NCBI RefSeq assembly: GCF_030269925.1
Contig: NC_085129.1
Coordinates: 28,501-92,500, forward strand
Length of the DNA: 64,000 nucleotides
Source of the DNA: Bombyx mori
Lineage: Eukaryota > Arthropoda > Insecta > Lepidoptera > Bombycidae
Direction of reading: 5' to 3'
Shown: positions 48,124 through 58,109 of the stretch, one piece after another
Layout: each line of letters starts with the position of its first letter
Numbering within the stretch: the stretch's first letter is position 1
Notes under the pieces: model-generated
The model's input: the letters and a program-made list of their open reading frames with translations, nothing else
The model's database searches: none
Told to the model about the DNA's origin: nothing
Translations under genes and position numbers: made by a program

Positions 48124-51006
48124 TTAGGTTGCACGTCGACCTCTTTGTCGAGTTCGACGAGTACGGTTACCGGGGTCCCTAAGCCTGCCCCTAGTATTAG
48201 AGCTGAAGGCATCTAATGCAAAGGTTATTGGATCTGATGGATCCGTAAGGACGTGTCTAGGGCGTCGACGGTGACTGGCTCCTGCATGATCAGGATTCGG
48301 GGAGTAGTCAGCGGCGGCAACGATAAGGCGATTATCATGACGCATAGCCTTATCGAAGTATCGTTCCGACGCTGACTTCATGTATTTCCGAATTGATTCG
48401 AGGCCCAGGTCGTCGTGTAGGTCAACGTTCCTCACGAACCACGGAGCCCCGACAGCTAACCTGCAAAAGCGGGATTGTAGGGATTGGAGGGTGTCTATGT
48501 GTGTGCGGGCCGCGTGAGCGAACACCACACTCGCGTAAGTCATGACGGGCCTTATGCAAGTTTTGTAAAGTGTCACCTTGTTCCGAAGGGACATTTTACT
48601 CCGCTTACAGATCATGGGGTAGAGTCTACCGAGAATAAACGCGGCACGGTCACGGACTGATTTTATATGCGGGCGGAATGTCATCGATGCATCCAGGGTA
48701 ACGCCCAGGTACTTGACCTTCCTGGCCCAGGGTATGGGTTGTCTAAAGAGAGTAATCGGGGGTGTGAGATTCCTCCTCCTAATCCGGGAGGAAATCCGTG
48801 TGGAGCTTCCCCTCTGAAATAGCACCGCAGTACTTTTCGCTGGGTTGATGTCTATGCGCCATTTTCGGAACCACTGTCCTAGGGCTAGGGCTGCGCTCTG
48901 AAGCTTCTTCGCGATTAGGGACTTATTTCTACTAGAATAGTAAACAGTCGTGTCGTCGGCGAATAAAGCTAAATGGGTCGGTGGCGACCGGGGAATATCG
49001 TTGACGAATAAGCTAAATAGGAGGGGTGAGAGGACAGAGCCTTGCGGGACTCCAGCTGTGAGAGGTCGTGGGGAGGAGCGGGTTCCCTCGACTCGATATC
49101 GAAAAGAGCGGTTCGACAAGAAGTCCCGTATGATGAGCACGAGACTATCCGGCACGCCCATGTTGAATAGTTTGAAAATCAAACCATTGTGCCAGACTTT
49201 GTCGAACGCTTTTGCGACGTCGAAGAAGAGAGCTCCCGTGTATAACGGTTTTGGTCGATTAAGCCCCACAAGAATGTGCTCCGTGAGGCGGTGCACCTGT
49301 TGAACGCATGAGTGATTTGTACGGAATCCGAATTGTTCATCGATAAGAATGCCCTTGGATGAGACGAAGTCTCTGAGGCGTTTGTAGAGCAGACGCTCAT
49401 ACAGTTTGCCTAGAGACATGAGGAGGCTAATCGGGCGGTAGCTCGTCGGATCATTTTTTGGTTTACCGGGTTTATGTATGCCGATAACGTCCGCTTCTTT
49501 CCACACCGCGGGAAAGATACAGTTCGCCATAGCGGCATTGAAAATAGATGCCAACATCACGATGAGTTGGACGGGTAGAAGTTTAATAACGCGGTTGGAT
49601 ATACCGTCGGAACCGGGAGCCTTGCGAGGACGTAGGTCTTTGATCAAGTCTTTAACTTCCATCGGGGTGACGGGTGGTAACGCATCAGAGGGTGGCAAGG
49701 AGGCTCTGCGTTCTACCTCACTGTCTACTAATTCTACATGAACAGGGTCCACGGATTGAGTGCTGGGCGTGCACTGGGTTTGCAATGTATCGGCCAGCAG
49801 CTCTGCTTTTTCGTCATCATCGAACGCCGCGAGTCGGCCTGAGGGGCCTACGAGGGGGGGCATAGTTACTACCGTATCCGATTTGAGAGTACGAGCTAAG
49901 CGGTAGTAAGACCTTTGGGAGGGCGCGAGTCCTTCTAAGAAATCAGACCATCTGGCATCTCGGACTTCGGCGATGCGAGACTTTACGTCGCGTTGTAGGG
50001 CACGCATTCGAATACGATTTTCCGCGGTAGGATACCTGTCGTAGGCGCGTATCGAGGCGTTCTTAGCTCTAAGAAGTTCCCTAATATCGTCGGACAATTT
50101 GAAGCGGTGAAGGAAGTCCTCCGCTACAACTTGTTTCGATGACCTATCTAATGTCGAGGTGATGTGTGACGTTAAGATGTCTATGGCTTCAGCGGTATCC
50201 TGAGGAGACGGGATAGAGTCCGGGTTAAACGGGAGCGATGGTGGATCAGATTCAGCCAGGCTGATGCCCAGCGTGTGCCAATCCACCACAGTCCTCGTGA
50301 CGGGAACGGAATCGGGAGCGCGACCGAGCTTCATAACGACGGGACGGTGGTCTGAATCTAACTCTGAAACTACTTCGATCGAGTGTAAGCGCAGAGTTAC
50401 GTTTTTTAATAACGCTATGTCGAGTATATCCGGGCGATGCGCGATATTTAGCGGGTAGTGAGTCGGGGTTAGCGGAGCGACGATATCGAAGGCGAGATCA
50501 TCGACTAACGCGTCAAGCCGCCTGCCATTCGGGGTTGTGGTGTGTGAGTTCCACCTGATGTGTTTACAATTTAGGTCGCCCGCCAGAATGACAGAGCTCC
50601 CCATACCGAGCAGCGCCTCGATATCACTGCTTAGAACGATCTTATCCGGTGGAAGATAAACGGACGCGATAACGATCGGCGCGTGTCCCGTCAGTGAGAT
50701 TCGGCACACTGATGCTTCGATATTAGCGAGCGCGGGAGGATCGAGCGGGACGCAATGCAGGGCTCTTCTATAGTAAATGACGGTACCACCACCACGGGCA
50801 GAGAGCCTGTCGTTCCTGACCATGTTATAGTTCGCGATTTTAGGGTCACGGCGCGCGGGCTTAAGTAGGGTCTCCTGCACTAAAAAGATATCAATTTGGT
50901 GGTCACGCAAAAAGTCAGAAACCTGATCACGTTGATTTGCGAGACCGTAAGCGTTAAAAAATCCTATCGTTACGGATAGGGGCTTTATTCTACTTATATA
51001 CGCCAT
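48124..51006 (-). CDS. D ORF2, endonuclease-reverse transcriptase (960 aa)
   Basis: Intact Jockey-type enzyme polyprotein. The N-terminal endonuclease has GFFNAYGLANQ, QETLLKP, SVYLPPD, GDLNCKHIRWNS and SDHRP near 219. The RT has RKAPGSDGISN, YRPISLLMSLGKLYERLL, FGFRTNHSC, motif A FFDVAKAFDKVWH, GVPQGSVLSPLLF and FADDTT near 683. The C-terminal region has no RNase H. The ATG at 51006 lies 3 nt after the ORF1 stop (TAATCAATG). All expected motifs are present, so the copy may be active. Confidence 0.93.
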   Translation of the reverse strand: MAYISRIKPLSVTIGFFNAYGLANQRDQVSDFLRDHQIDIFLVQETLLKPARRDPKIANYNMVRNDRLSARGGGTVIYYRRALHCVPLDPPALANIEASVCRISLTGHAPIVIASVYLPPDKIVLSSDIEALLGMGSSVILAGDLNCKHIRWNSHTTTPNGRRLDALVDDLAFDIVAPLTPTHYPLNIAHRPDILDIALLKNVTLRLHSIEVVSELDSDHRPVVMKLGRAPDSVPVTRTVVDWHTLGISLAESDPPSLPFNPDSIPSPQDTAEAIDILTSHITSTLDRSSKQVVAEDFLHRFKLSDDIRELLRAKNASIRAYDRYPTAENRIRMRALQRDVKSRIAEVRDARWSDFLEGLAPSQRSYYRLARTLKSDTVVTMPPLVGPSGRLAAFDDDEKAELLADTLQTQCTPSTQSVDPVHVELVDSEVERRASLPPSDALPPVTPMEVKDLIKDLRPRKAPGSDGISNRVIKLLPVQLIVMLASIFNAAMANCIFPAVWKEADVIGIHKPGKPKNDPTSYRPISLLMSLGKLYERLLYKRLRDFVSSKGILIDEQFGFRTNHSCVQQVHRLTEHILVGLNRPKPLYTGALFFDVAKAFDKVWHNGLIFKLFNMGVPDSLVLIIRDFLSNRSFRYRVEGTRSSPRPLTAGVPQGSVLSPLLFSLFVNDIPRSPPTHLALFADDTTVYYSSRNKSLIAKKLQSAALALGQWFRKWRIDINPAKSTAVLFQRGSSTRISSRIRRRNLTPPITLFRQPIPWARKVKYLGVTLDASMTFRPHIKSVRDRAAFILGRLYPMICKRSKMSLRNKVTLYKTCIRPVMTYASVVFAHAARTHIDTLQSLQSRFCRLAVGAPWFVRNVDLHDDLGLESIRKYMKSASERYFDKAMRHDNRLIVAAADYSPNPDHAGASHRRRPRHVLTDPSDPITFALDAFSSNTRGRLRDPGNRTRRTRQRGRRAT

Positions 51007-51009
51007 TGA

Positions 51010-52638
51010 TTACCGGCGGAGTGAGGGGAGGACGTACGTATTTAATGACGCGTATACGTCGGCGTATTCCTGCACAACGGCGATAAAGTGTTGTGCAGTG
51101 GAGGCAGCGCGAATGGCGTCGCCCAAAGCGTTAACGCGCTCAAAGTTGATCGACTGAAAGAAGTCGATCGCTAAAGCGAGATTGTCGGACGCGGTCGGAG
51201 GGCAAGTCGCGGGAGAGGGACGAGTCGCGGGGGCGGGACGAATCGCGGAGGAGGGAGTTGTAGCCGTGTTCGTGTACGGCAGCGGTTTTGCCCAGGCCGA
51301 GACACTGGGCACCGCCGCCGGAACGAACGCTGGCTTAGCCTGCGACGCAGAGGGTGCCGAGGCTTTGATGTCTGGGCCGGAAGCTCGGAGGCGGTTTTGG
51401 CGGGCGACGCGGCGATTTATTTTAGGGGCTCGGGGGCAACCACGGTAATTCGCGGGGTGACCCTGTGTTCGACACAGGACGCAGCTAGGCGGTTCCGTCG
51501 CGGTTTTTTGGTCGCGAGCGCAGAGGGCCGTGGCGTGATCGCCCAAACACTTAACACATCGGGGGCGCGCGTGACAGTTACGGGAAGAGTGCCCGTACAA
51601 TTGACAGTTATGGCACTGGCTAGGAGTGCCTTTTTTATGGGGGGCTTCGACAGCGATACCAGAGAGCCTACAGACGGTCTGTGTGTTAAAGATTTTCTTA
51701 CCCTCGGGGGTAGGCTGGAGAGCGACTAGAACCATATTATATGGCTCCCTACCGCGACCGGTGTGCATACGGTGCACAGAATTCACTGGTAGGCCTTGTT
51801 CTAACAGGTCGGCTTTTACGAGCTCTACATCTAACTCTTTAGGGATTCCGCGTATTACAACGCGGAGTTCGCGCTCCTCCTGGAGCGTATACGTATGGAA
51901 ACTTATACGCTCCTTACGGAGGTAAGAAGAGAGGGCCCTATGATCGTCGGGTGTTTGAACCTTAATTTGAATGCCGTTCGCGAGGTTACGGGCATTCGTG
52001 AAATTTATATTTTTGGCCTTAAGGGCCAGGCAAACTCGATCCCAAGCTGCCTTCTCCTGAAGGATAACCGGGGGAGGGGTCTGGGTTTTATTTTGTGCCA
52101 CCGGACGCGGCGACGGAGTAGCACGGGCTGGGGGCGCAACGGGAGTCTGAGGGCGGGGGCGCGACGCGTTCACGGCTTTGCTAATTTTAGCGGCCGCGGG
52201 AGCTCGAGACTCCGCGGCACGCTTCTTACCCTTCTGTACCAGGGTGAATCCATCCGTCGATGAGGCGGGGGCGAGGTCGACCTCCATGTCCGAGTCAGAG
52301 TCGGAGCACGAGGAGGCGGGTGCAGGCGACCTACGAGCAAGTGTAGGTGTTTTAGAGGGCGCGACGGAGGCCGCGGATGATCGCTCAGCTGAAACGATGG
52401 TCACGGCGGACGACGCAGCAGCTTTTCTCGCCAGTATAGGCGACACGGGAGCGGCAGGCACGACAGAGGCTGCGGTGCTCAATGCAGAAGCTCTGCACGC
52501 AGGTACAGGCGACGCAGGAGCAGCGAGCGCGGCGGAGTCCTCGAGAGGGCTCGCAGTGTGATTGGCCTTGAAGGCCAAAAACTCCGAGGCGAGCTGTGGG
52601 TGGCGAAGTCGGAGGAATTCCGCGAATACAGCGTCCAT
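51010..52638 (-). CDS. D ORF1, gag-like protein with zinc knuckles (542 aa)
   Basis: Jockey-type gag. The frame is open 44 codons upstream from a TTG at 52770, but the first ATG is 52638 (MDAVFAEFLRLRHPQ), chosen as start. It has an Ala/Ser/Pro-rich N-terminal half, a conserved WDRVC and HTYTLQEERELRVVIRG core near 215-280, and zinc knuckles near 335-410: CHNCQLYGHSSRNC, CVKC...H...C and CVLCRTQGHPANYRGC. This knuckle order is typical of Jockey-clade ORF1. Intact. Confidence 0.9.
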   Translation of the reverse strand: MDAVFAEFLRLRHPQLASEFLAFKANHTASPLEDSAALAAPASPVPACRASALSTAASVVPAAPVSPILARKAAASSAVTIVSAERSSAASVAPSKTPTLARRSPAPASSCSDSDSDMEVDLAPASSTDGFTLVQKGKKRAAESRAPAAAKISKAVNASRPRPQTPVAPPARATPSPRPVAQNKTQTPPPVILQEKAAWDRVCLALKAKNINFTNARNLANGIQIKVQTPDDHRALSSYLRKERISFHTYTLQEERELRVVIRGIPKELDVELVKADLLEQGLPVNSVHRMHTGRGREPYNMVLVALQPTPEGKKIFNTQTVCRLSGIAVEAPHKKGTPSQCHNCQLYGHSSRNCHARPRCVKCLGDHATALCARDQKTATEPPSCVLCRTQGHPANYRGCPRAPKINRRVARQNRLRASGPDIKASAPSASQAKPAFVPAAVPSVSAWAKPLPYTNTATTPSSAIRPAPATRPSPATCPPTASDNLALAIDFFQSINFERVNALGDAIRAASTAQHFIAVVQEYADVYASLNTYVLPSLRR

Positions 52639-53046
52639 GATCGCTGAGTACCCAGGTGGGGCGGCCCCGGGTCTTGAAAAACACTCGCCTTGCGGCGAGG
52701 CCCCAACTTCTCGGACCTGAGCGGTTCTATTGAACACAGGTGGCAATGCGGCGCGATTACTACAGGACAAAGAAAAAGCACAACAAAACAGAAATTACGA
52801 AAAGAAACAAAACAAATAAATACTTGCAGGAAACCACTTTGTCGGCAGATGTACCACGAACACAGAAACAACAAAAGGAAACAAAACAAATAAAAACTTC
52901 CAGAAAGAGCACTTAGTCGGCAGATGTACCACAAACACAGGCCGCGCGAACAATGGCCGGGCTAACAAAAGCCGGGCGAACAAAGACCGGGCGATCGAGT
53001 GGACGATGAGCACGTCCGCACGTGACGGGTGCCTCTATCGGAATGA
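52639..53046 (-). promoter_or_regulatory. D 5' UTR with ~75-bp direct repeat
   Basis: GAAACAAAACAAATAAA occurs at 52804 and 52878, and the two units both end in CAGATGTACCAC and AACACAG. A second small series of CCGGGC-containing repeats lies at 52955-52995. Jockey elements have internal promoters near the 5' end, so the region is the likely promoter. Confidence 0.6.
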
Positions 53047-53052
53047 CTGGCC
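53047..53052. repeat. Target-site duplication CTGGCC, right of D
   Basis: Matches 47863-47868. Removing D and one copy restores a continuous reading frame. Confidence 0.85.
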
Positions 53053-54579
53053 TCTGGGGCGCCCCTCCTTGGGGATGAGGACCAACCGACCCGTCTTCCA
53101 TTCTTCCGGGAACCTGCCCTCTCGGAGGCACCTGCTGAGCAGCCCTCGGAGGACAGGTCCCAGACCACCCTCAGTCTGTAATGCCAGCGCCCAGGCCCGA
53201 TTCGACAGTCCATCGGGACCTGGCGCCGTCCTCCTCGCCTTCATTTTTTCGATGGCCGCACCAAATTCCGCCGGCGACACCTCCTCCTCTTCTGCACCAA
53301 TCTGAGCTCCGGTTGTCGGTGTTATCATGACGGGGGGAACGAAGGGAGTTCCAGGTGCGTCCGGAAACAGTCCCCCAATCACGTGCCGAACGATGTCAGG
53401 CGGCAGGGTGCTCGTCGCGGGCGGGGCCCAAGAGCGCATTGTGCTCCGCGCGAGGCGATACGGTCGCCCCCACGGGTCGCGGTCCAGCGTCTCCAAAAGC
53501 TCCTTCCACGCCGCCTCCTTCGCCTCTCCAATGGCGACGCGCAGGGCCCGCACGTCCTCCCGGTACTCCTCGTACGCCCGGTCCTCTTCTTCCTCGTCCC
53601 GGCGCCTCCGACGACGAAGGTGTTGATATTTTCGGCGACTACCGGCGCATTGGCGTCGCAGGCCAGCGATCCCCTCGTTCCACCAGTAGACTTGGCGCCT
53701 CGGCGCGTACGCTCGGACGCGGGGCATGGCGTAGTCGCAGACTCGCGACATCGCCTCGCGCAGCCGCTCCGCACCCTCGCGCACGTCCGCCGGCTCGCCC
53801 AGGGAGTCCAACCGCCAGGCCTGGACGACGGCCGCCTCCTGCAGCCGCTCCGTGTCGAGGCGCTTCAGGGCCCAGCGTGGGCCCTCCACGCCGCCACCAA
53901 AGGGCAAAGTCGTTGCCGAAGAAGACTCCGGGGCCGCGGCCACACGGAAACCAATGTAGCGGTGGTCGGAGAGCGTCTCCACGTCGACCAACACCTCCCA
54001 ACCGCAGACGCGGCGCGCGACGTCGGGGGTCGCAAAGGACACATCCACCACGGACCCACCCGAACGACGGACGCAAGTGTTCTCGGCGCCGCGGTTGAGG
54101 ACAACGAGACCGCTCCCGACCAACCATTCCTCCGTCTCCCGGCCCCTGGGACAGGTGACCGGGGAACCCCAAGCGGACGACTTCGCGTTGAGGTCCCCGA
54201 GAACGAGCGCACGCCTTGAGCGCGACCTCCCCACGACCTGACCGAGTTCGTCGAGAAAGGACTCGAATTCGGCGAGCGGCCGGTTGGGGGAGAAGTACAC
54301 CCCGACGACGAGCAAGCCCGCCCAGAAGACTGCGACGAAGCCCCGACCCCTCTGTACGACGTCGAATTCGGGCGGAGCGCCCACCGCTGACCTACGCTGG
54401 ACCACGGCCACCAGGCCATCAATATCTCCCGCCCAGTCGGGAACCGAAGGGACCCGGTAGGGCTCGGCGACGACCGCCAGATGGGTCAACCGCTCCGCCA
54501 TGCTCTGGATCAGCAGGTCCTGAGCTCTGGCGGAGCGATTGAGGTTGCCCTGTAGTATATGATAAGGGCTGCTGGTCAT
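53047..54579 (-). pseudogene. A2 ORF2, endonuclease part, cut by element D
   Basis: Family A ORF2 from its ATG through the endonuclease (GDLNAKSSAWGSP, SDHRY near 197) and linker up to RLVLIPKEGRPRGQ at the entry of RT, where D interrupts it; read directly the frame stops three codons into D, at about 53035. It starts in TAATG with ORF1 (TAA 54581-54579, ATG 54579-54577). Near-identical to A1 ORF2 over the shared 799 bases. Confidence 0.92.
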
Positions 54580-55870
54580 TATTCGTCGTCCATTGGTGTC
54601 GCCGTAGCCGTACCGGGCTGACTCCGCCGTTTCTCTTCGGCGGCGCTACTCCTCTGTTGCCTTTGTTTCGGGGGCTTGGCGCAAGCCTTGCCCCCGGAGA
54701 CGTGCGCTGCAGGCCTACCGGCGCCGGCGCAGATTGTACAATGCGGGGTGAGCGCGCAGCCCGCGGACTTGTGGCCGGTCTGGCCGCAGCGGTAGCACTC
54801 ACCACTGCGGTCCACCGACGATGGGCAACGGGCACTCACGTGGCCCAGTGCGTGGCAGCGGTAGCACTGCAGGCGCCTCGCCTCGAGGAGTTGCGCGCGA
54901 AGGACGCTCCACCCGATCCGCAGCTTGTTGACGGCCAATATTTTTTTGACACCCGCTATGGGGCATCTGACCAAGACCTGGCCAGTGCCTCCGGGGCCCA
55001 TTTTTATTTCCCCAACCTTCACAATATCGGGGGGGCACTCTCCAATCCTGGCGACCTCGGCAACAAGCTCCTCCCGGGATATGGATTCGTCGAGGCCGCT
55101 CAGTCTGACAGCGGCCGTTATTGTCGGCCTCGAGACGACAATGCTGTCCGAGGGCAAAACCTCCCGTAATTTCTCCGCCAGCAAATCAGCTTTTTCGTTC
55201 TGGTCGGCGCCGTCTACGACCAATACCTTTGCTCCCGTCACCGCCGAGCGTATCCGCTGGATAGGGATCCCCAGCTCTGCCGTATCGATTTTAGCCCTGG
55301 CCTCGGCGAGGACTGCCCGATAAGTGACTCCGCGCTCGACGGCCTCCGGCTGCAGCTTGACAATAACTGCCTGCGAGCGGGGTGGCCGGAGTCTCTTCTT
55401 CTTTTCCTTCAGGGGCGGTGGAGCGGACACGGTGCCGGTCGCCGTCGCCGTCCTCGGCTTGGCGCCTCTTCGGGCTACCGTCGTCCAGGCTTCCGTCAGA
55501 GCAGCTGGGGCGGGGGGGAATGTCCGTGGTTCTGGTTGAGCCGGCTGCTGCCTGCTTTTCGGCGCCTTCTTTTTCTGCGGGCCACCACCGTTGGGTGCCG
55601 CCGTCGCGACTGCAGCTGTTGGTCCGGGCGTCGGCATTGATTCTGCTGCCGTTGGTGGTGTCGGCGTCTTTTCTTGACCGCGGCTTCTCCTGTGGTCTGC
55701 GGCCAGGGGTGGTCTCATCCTGGGCTCTGGAGGCAGTCGCGCTTCCAGCCCAGAGAGGCGCGCATCCAGCATGGTGCCGACCGCACGCATGATGCGCTGG
55801 AGGCGCCGCTCCTCCTCGTCGTCGCTCCGTTGGATCGGGGCGGGGGCGGGTACGGGGGCGGGGACGGCTG
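54579..55870 (-). pseudogene. A2 ORF1, 5'-truncated gag-like protein
   Basis: C-terminal ~430 codons of family A ORF1: Pro/Ala linker, gag core and the three zinc knuckles, matching A1 with few substitutions. The N-terminal ~285 codons and the 5' UTR are missing; the sequence runs directly into CCTAA repeats at 55871. The first Met in the remaining frame is at 55790. Typical of 5'-truncated LINE insertion. Confidence 0.92.
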
Positions 55871-55988
55871 ACCTAACCTAACCTAACCTAACCTAACCTA
55901 ACCTAACCTAACCTAACCTAACCTAACCTAACCTAACCTAACCTAACCTAACCTAACCTAACCTAACCTAACCTAACCTAACCTAACC
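55871..55988. repeat. Telomeric (CCTAA)n tract, ~23 units
   Basis: Lies between the truncated 5' side of A2 and the 5' end of E4, the same head-to-head arrangement as A1-E1 and about the same length as the tract at 3815. Confidence 0.98.
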
Positions 55989-57546
55989 CAGTCGCAGCGC
56001 AACCGCGAGCCCGAGCGCCACGAAAATACGTCGCTCCGCGTTCAAAAAATCCGATAAATAGTTTAAAGTGCACGGATTGCAGTGAGTGAGGTCTCAAAAG
56101 AAGCGGACAGTCACGAGGAACTCGACAGTGAAAGCCGCGTGCTCCGGAGACAACGGGTTCAGGAGTTATTTCGGAAAAACTGGAAAAACCACGTGCTCAG
56201 AACACAAAGCGGCGTGCGCTGCTCGATATCGATCTACAAGGTGCAGTTTTTAAAGTGTAGTATTATAGCGCATGGTGCCACCCACCTCCTACCCCAATTT
56301 CGGAATTTTTCGGTGAAAGCATCCGGAGATAAAACACTTTTTCGCGAAACCACGTGGCCACGTGGTCCCAGATATAGGGCAGTCCGACAGGTGTGTCATA
56401 CATCAAAAGACGCGCCCTGACGAGGCAAACGCGAAAGTGTAAAGAGCATCATCCGGACAAATCTGTGGAAAGAGATAAGGTGGAAAACAATTTGCGACCA
56501 CGTGCTCGGGACATAAATGTGGATTTTTCTCTGGATTTCAAGCGACGACCTGTGAGTTTTTTGGTGCGCCGAGGTCGGCGCTCGCACGGGCAACAGAACG
56601 ACACCACTCGCCGATTTTTCCGGGGAGCATTTCCAGTGATATGGCGTTTTTCATAAACCCACGCGAACACGTGGTCACGGTCCTGGGGCAGTGAGGCAGG
56701 AGTGCGCTACACCAAAAGACGCGCCTTAAAGAGTCAAATACAATAGTGAAAACCGCATCACCCAGAAACCACTAATAAAAAAGTTATCGCATAATATGTG
56801 TTTATAACCTCTAAAAATAAAGACAAAATTGTGAAATACTAAGTAGATAAGTGTAAAATTATAGTTATAACTAGTGATAAGTGTGAACGATAACTGCCCC
56901 CCTCACCCTAGGGCTGTAGGAAAACTTTCGGGCGGGAAATCAGCCGGGAAAACGGAAAAACCATAAACCACGTGGTTCTGTGGTGTCGGATCCCGACGTT
57001 ACGGGGAGCTGAAGTTTGAACTCCAGCTGGGCGCCTCCACGGACAATATAATAGTGCAGTTAGAAAAATTTTATATCATCGCAATCCGAAGTTATAAATA
57101 GTTGAAATTCCGAACTTCAACTGCTGCTAACTCAAGATCTTCCAGGCAAGACCCCCCCTTTATTTTTCTCGGGCGGAGCGGGCTTCGCGCCCCTTTAAGA
57201 CGAGCATAGCAGTAAGCATAGATTTTTAAGATTAGATTAAGATAGAAATAGCTTATGATTACTTATATTTAATTGACCGAGTCTGTGACTACGAAGACTT
57301 CTACCATTGGAGGATACTTTTCTTTTTATTGACTTAATATATATTTTCACAAACTTTTATTAGAATAAATCTATATTTTTTGCTTGCGGTGTATACGGAC
57401 GCATACCCCCAAGATTATCTACTCTACAGATAGACTTCTACCATTAGAAGATAATTCTCTTTTATTGGCAATAAAACTTTTACAAACTTTTTCTAAAATA
57501 AACTTGCACCTTTTGCTCACGGTATACACGGACGCACACCTTCAAT
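55989..57546 (+). promoter_or_regulatory. E4 5' UTR with ~310-bp repeats, CACGTG sites and a ~135-bp repeat
   Basis: About 870 bp resemble the E1 leader. CACGTG at 56190 and 56500 marks two ~310-bp units; CACGTG also at 56351, 56359, 56668 and near 56969. Just before ORF1 an imperfect ~135-bp tandem repeat is seen: GACTTCTACCATT at 57296 and 57433, and CGGTGTATACGGACGCA / CGGTATACACGGACGCA at 57387 and 57520. Confidence 0.7.
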
Positions 57547-58109
57547 ATGTTCGGAATCAGGACTCCCCCACCGAAAAGCGACAACTCGTCCCCAAATTTG
57601 GATGAAGGGGCTCTCAATGTTAGACGCAGTATAGGCGAGTGGGAAGCGGCAAACGCTGATCCTACTCCATCAATGACATGCATGACGAAGCAGACTGGCC
57701 CTGCTACAAACCCGAAAGCTCGTCTAACTCCATCGCGGGACGCTTCAGCCGCAGCCGGACTTGGACCATCAACCGGAACCCACAGTCCACAAAAATTAAA
57801 GAACGCGGACCGTATTGCGGAGGCAAGAGCCTGCCTACACAAGGGCAAGCTACACCTTAACGCCTCTCGCAATACCAAAACAGAAATAAAGAGTGTGGTT
57901 TTCGAAGTTCTGGAGCGGTTGTATCAGCTTGTAAAGGAGGCTGAAGCAGCCCTAAAATCAAAAAAGCCTAAAGACGGAACTAACGCAACTGTGGGGCTAG
58001 AGCCGGTACCTATAGTCACTGACTCTACCTTCACAGTCAGCGAGGATCCTAAGCTATTGAGCAAAATAGAGGAGCACAGCAAATGCAAATAGAGGAGCAC
58101 AGCAAATTG
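57547..58109 (+). pseudogene. E4 ORF1, N-terminal part, cut by F
   Basis: N-terminal ~180 residues of a TRAS-type gag (MFGIRTPPPK, ACLHKGKLHLNASRN, LVKEAEAALK), close to E3. A 23-bp tandem duplication (58064-58086 and 58087-58109) shifts the frame and brings a stop just before F. The rest of the gene resumes at 61844. Confidence 0.9.
58064..58109. repeat. 23-bp tandem duplication at the F insertion site
   Basis: Two copies, sharing AGAGGAGCACAGCAAAT, directly left of F. It is not present on the right side, so it is not a normal target-site duplication. The last six bases AAATTG (58104-58109) recur right of the F tail and are the likely target duplication. Confidence 0.85.

Larger units (their letters stand above)
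47869..53046 (-). mobile_element. Jockey-like non-LTR retrotransposon D, apparently complete (5.2 kb)
   Basis: Complete minus-strand LINE with T27 tail (47869-47895), short 3' UTR, intact ORF2 and ORF1, and a 5' UTR with a direct repeat. It lies inside SART A2 ORF2 with a 6-7 bp target duplication, so it is younger than that copy. It is not telomere-specific. Confidence 0.93.
45585..55870 (-). mobile_element. Composite SART-like element B6/A2, interrupted by element D
   Basis: Reading in sense from 55870: truncated ORF1 and ORF2 of family A (55870-53047), Jockey-like insertion D (53046-47869), more family A ORF2 with the RT (47868-46868), then family B ORF2 end, 3' UTR and tail (46867-45585). 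Outside D, the A portions join in frame across one copy of CTGGCC. The A-to-B joint is out of frame and repeats about 54 bp of homologous sequence. The 5' end is truncated inside ORF1 at a CCTAA tract. Confidence 0.85.
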
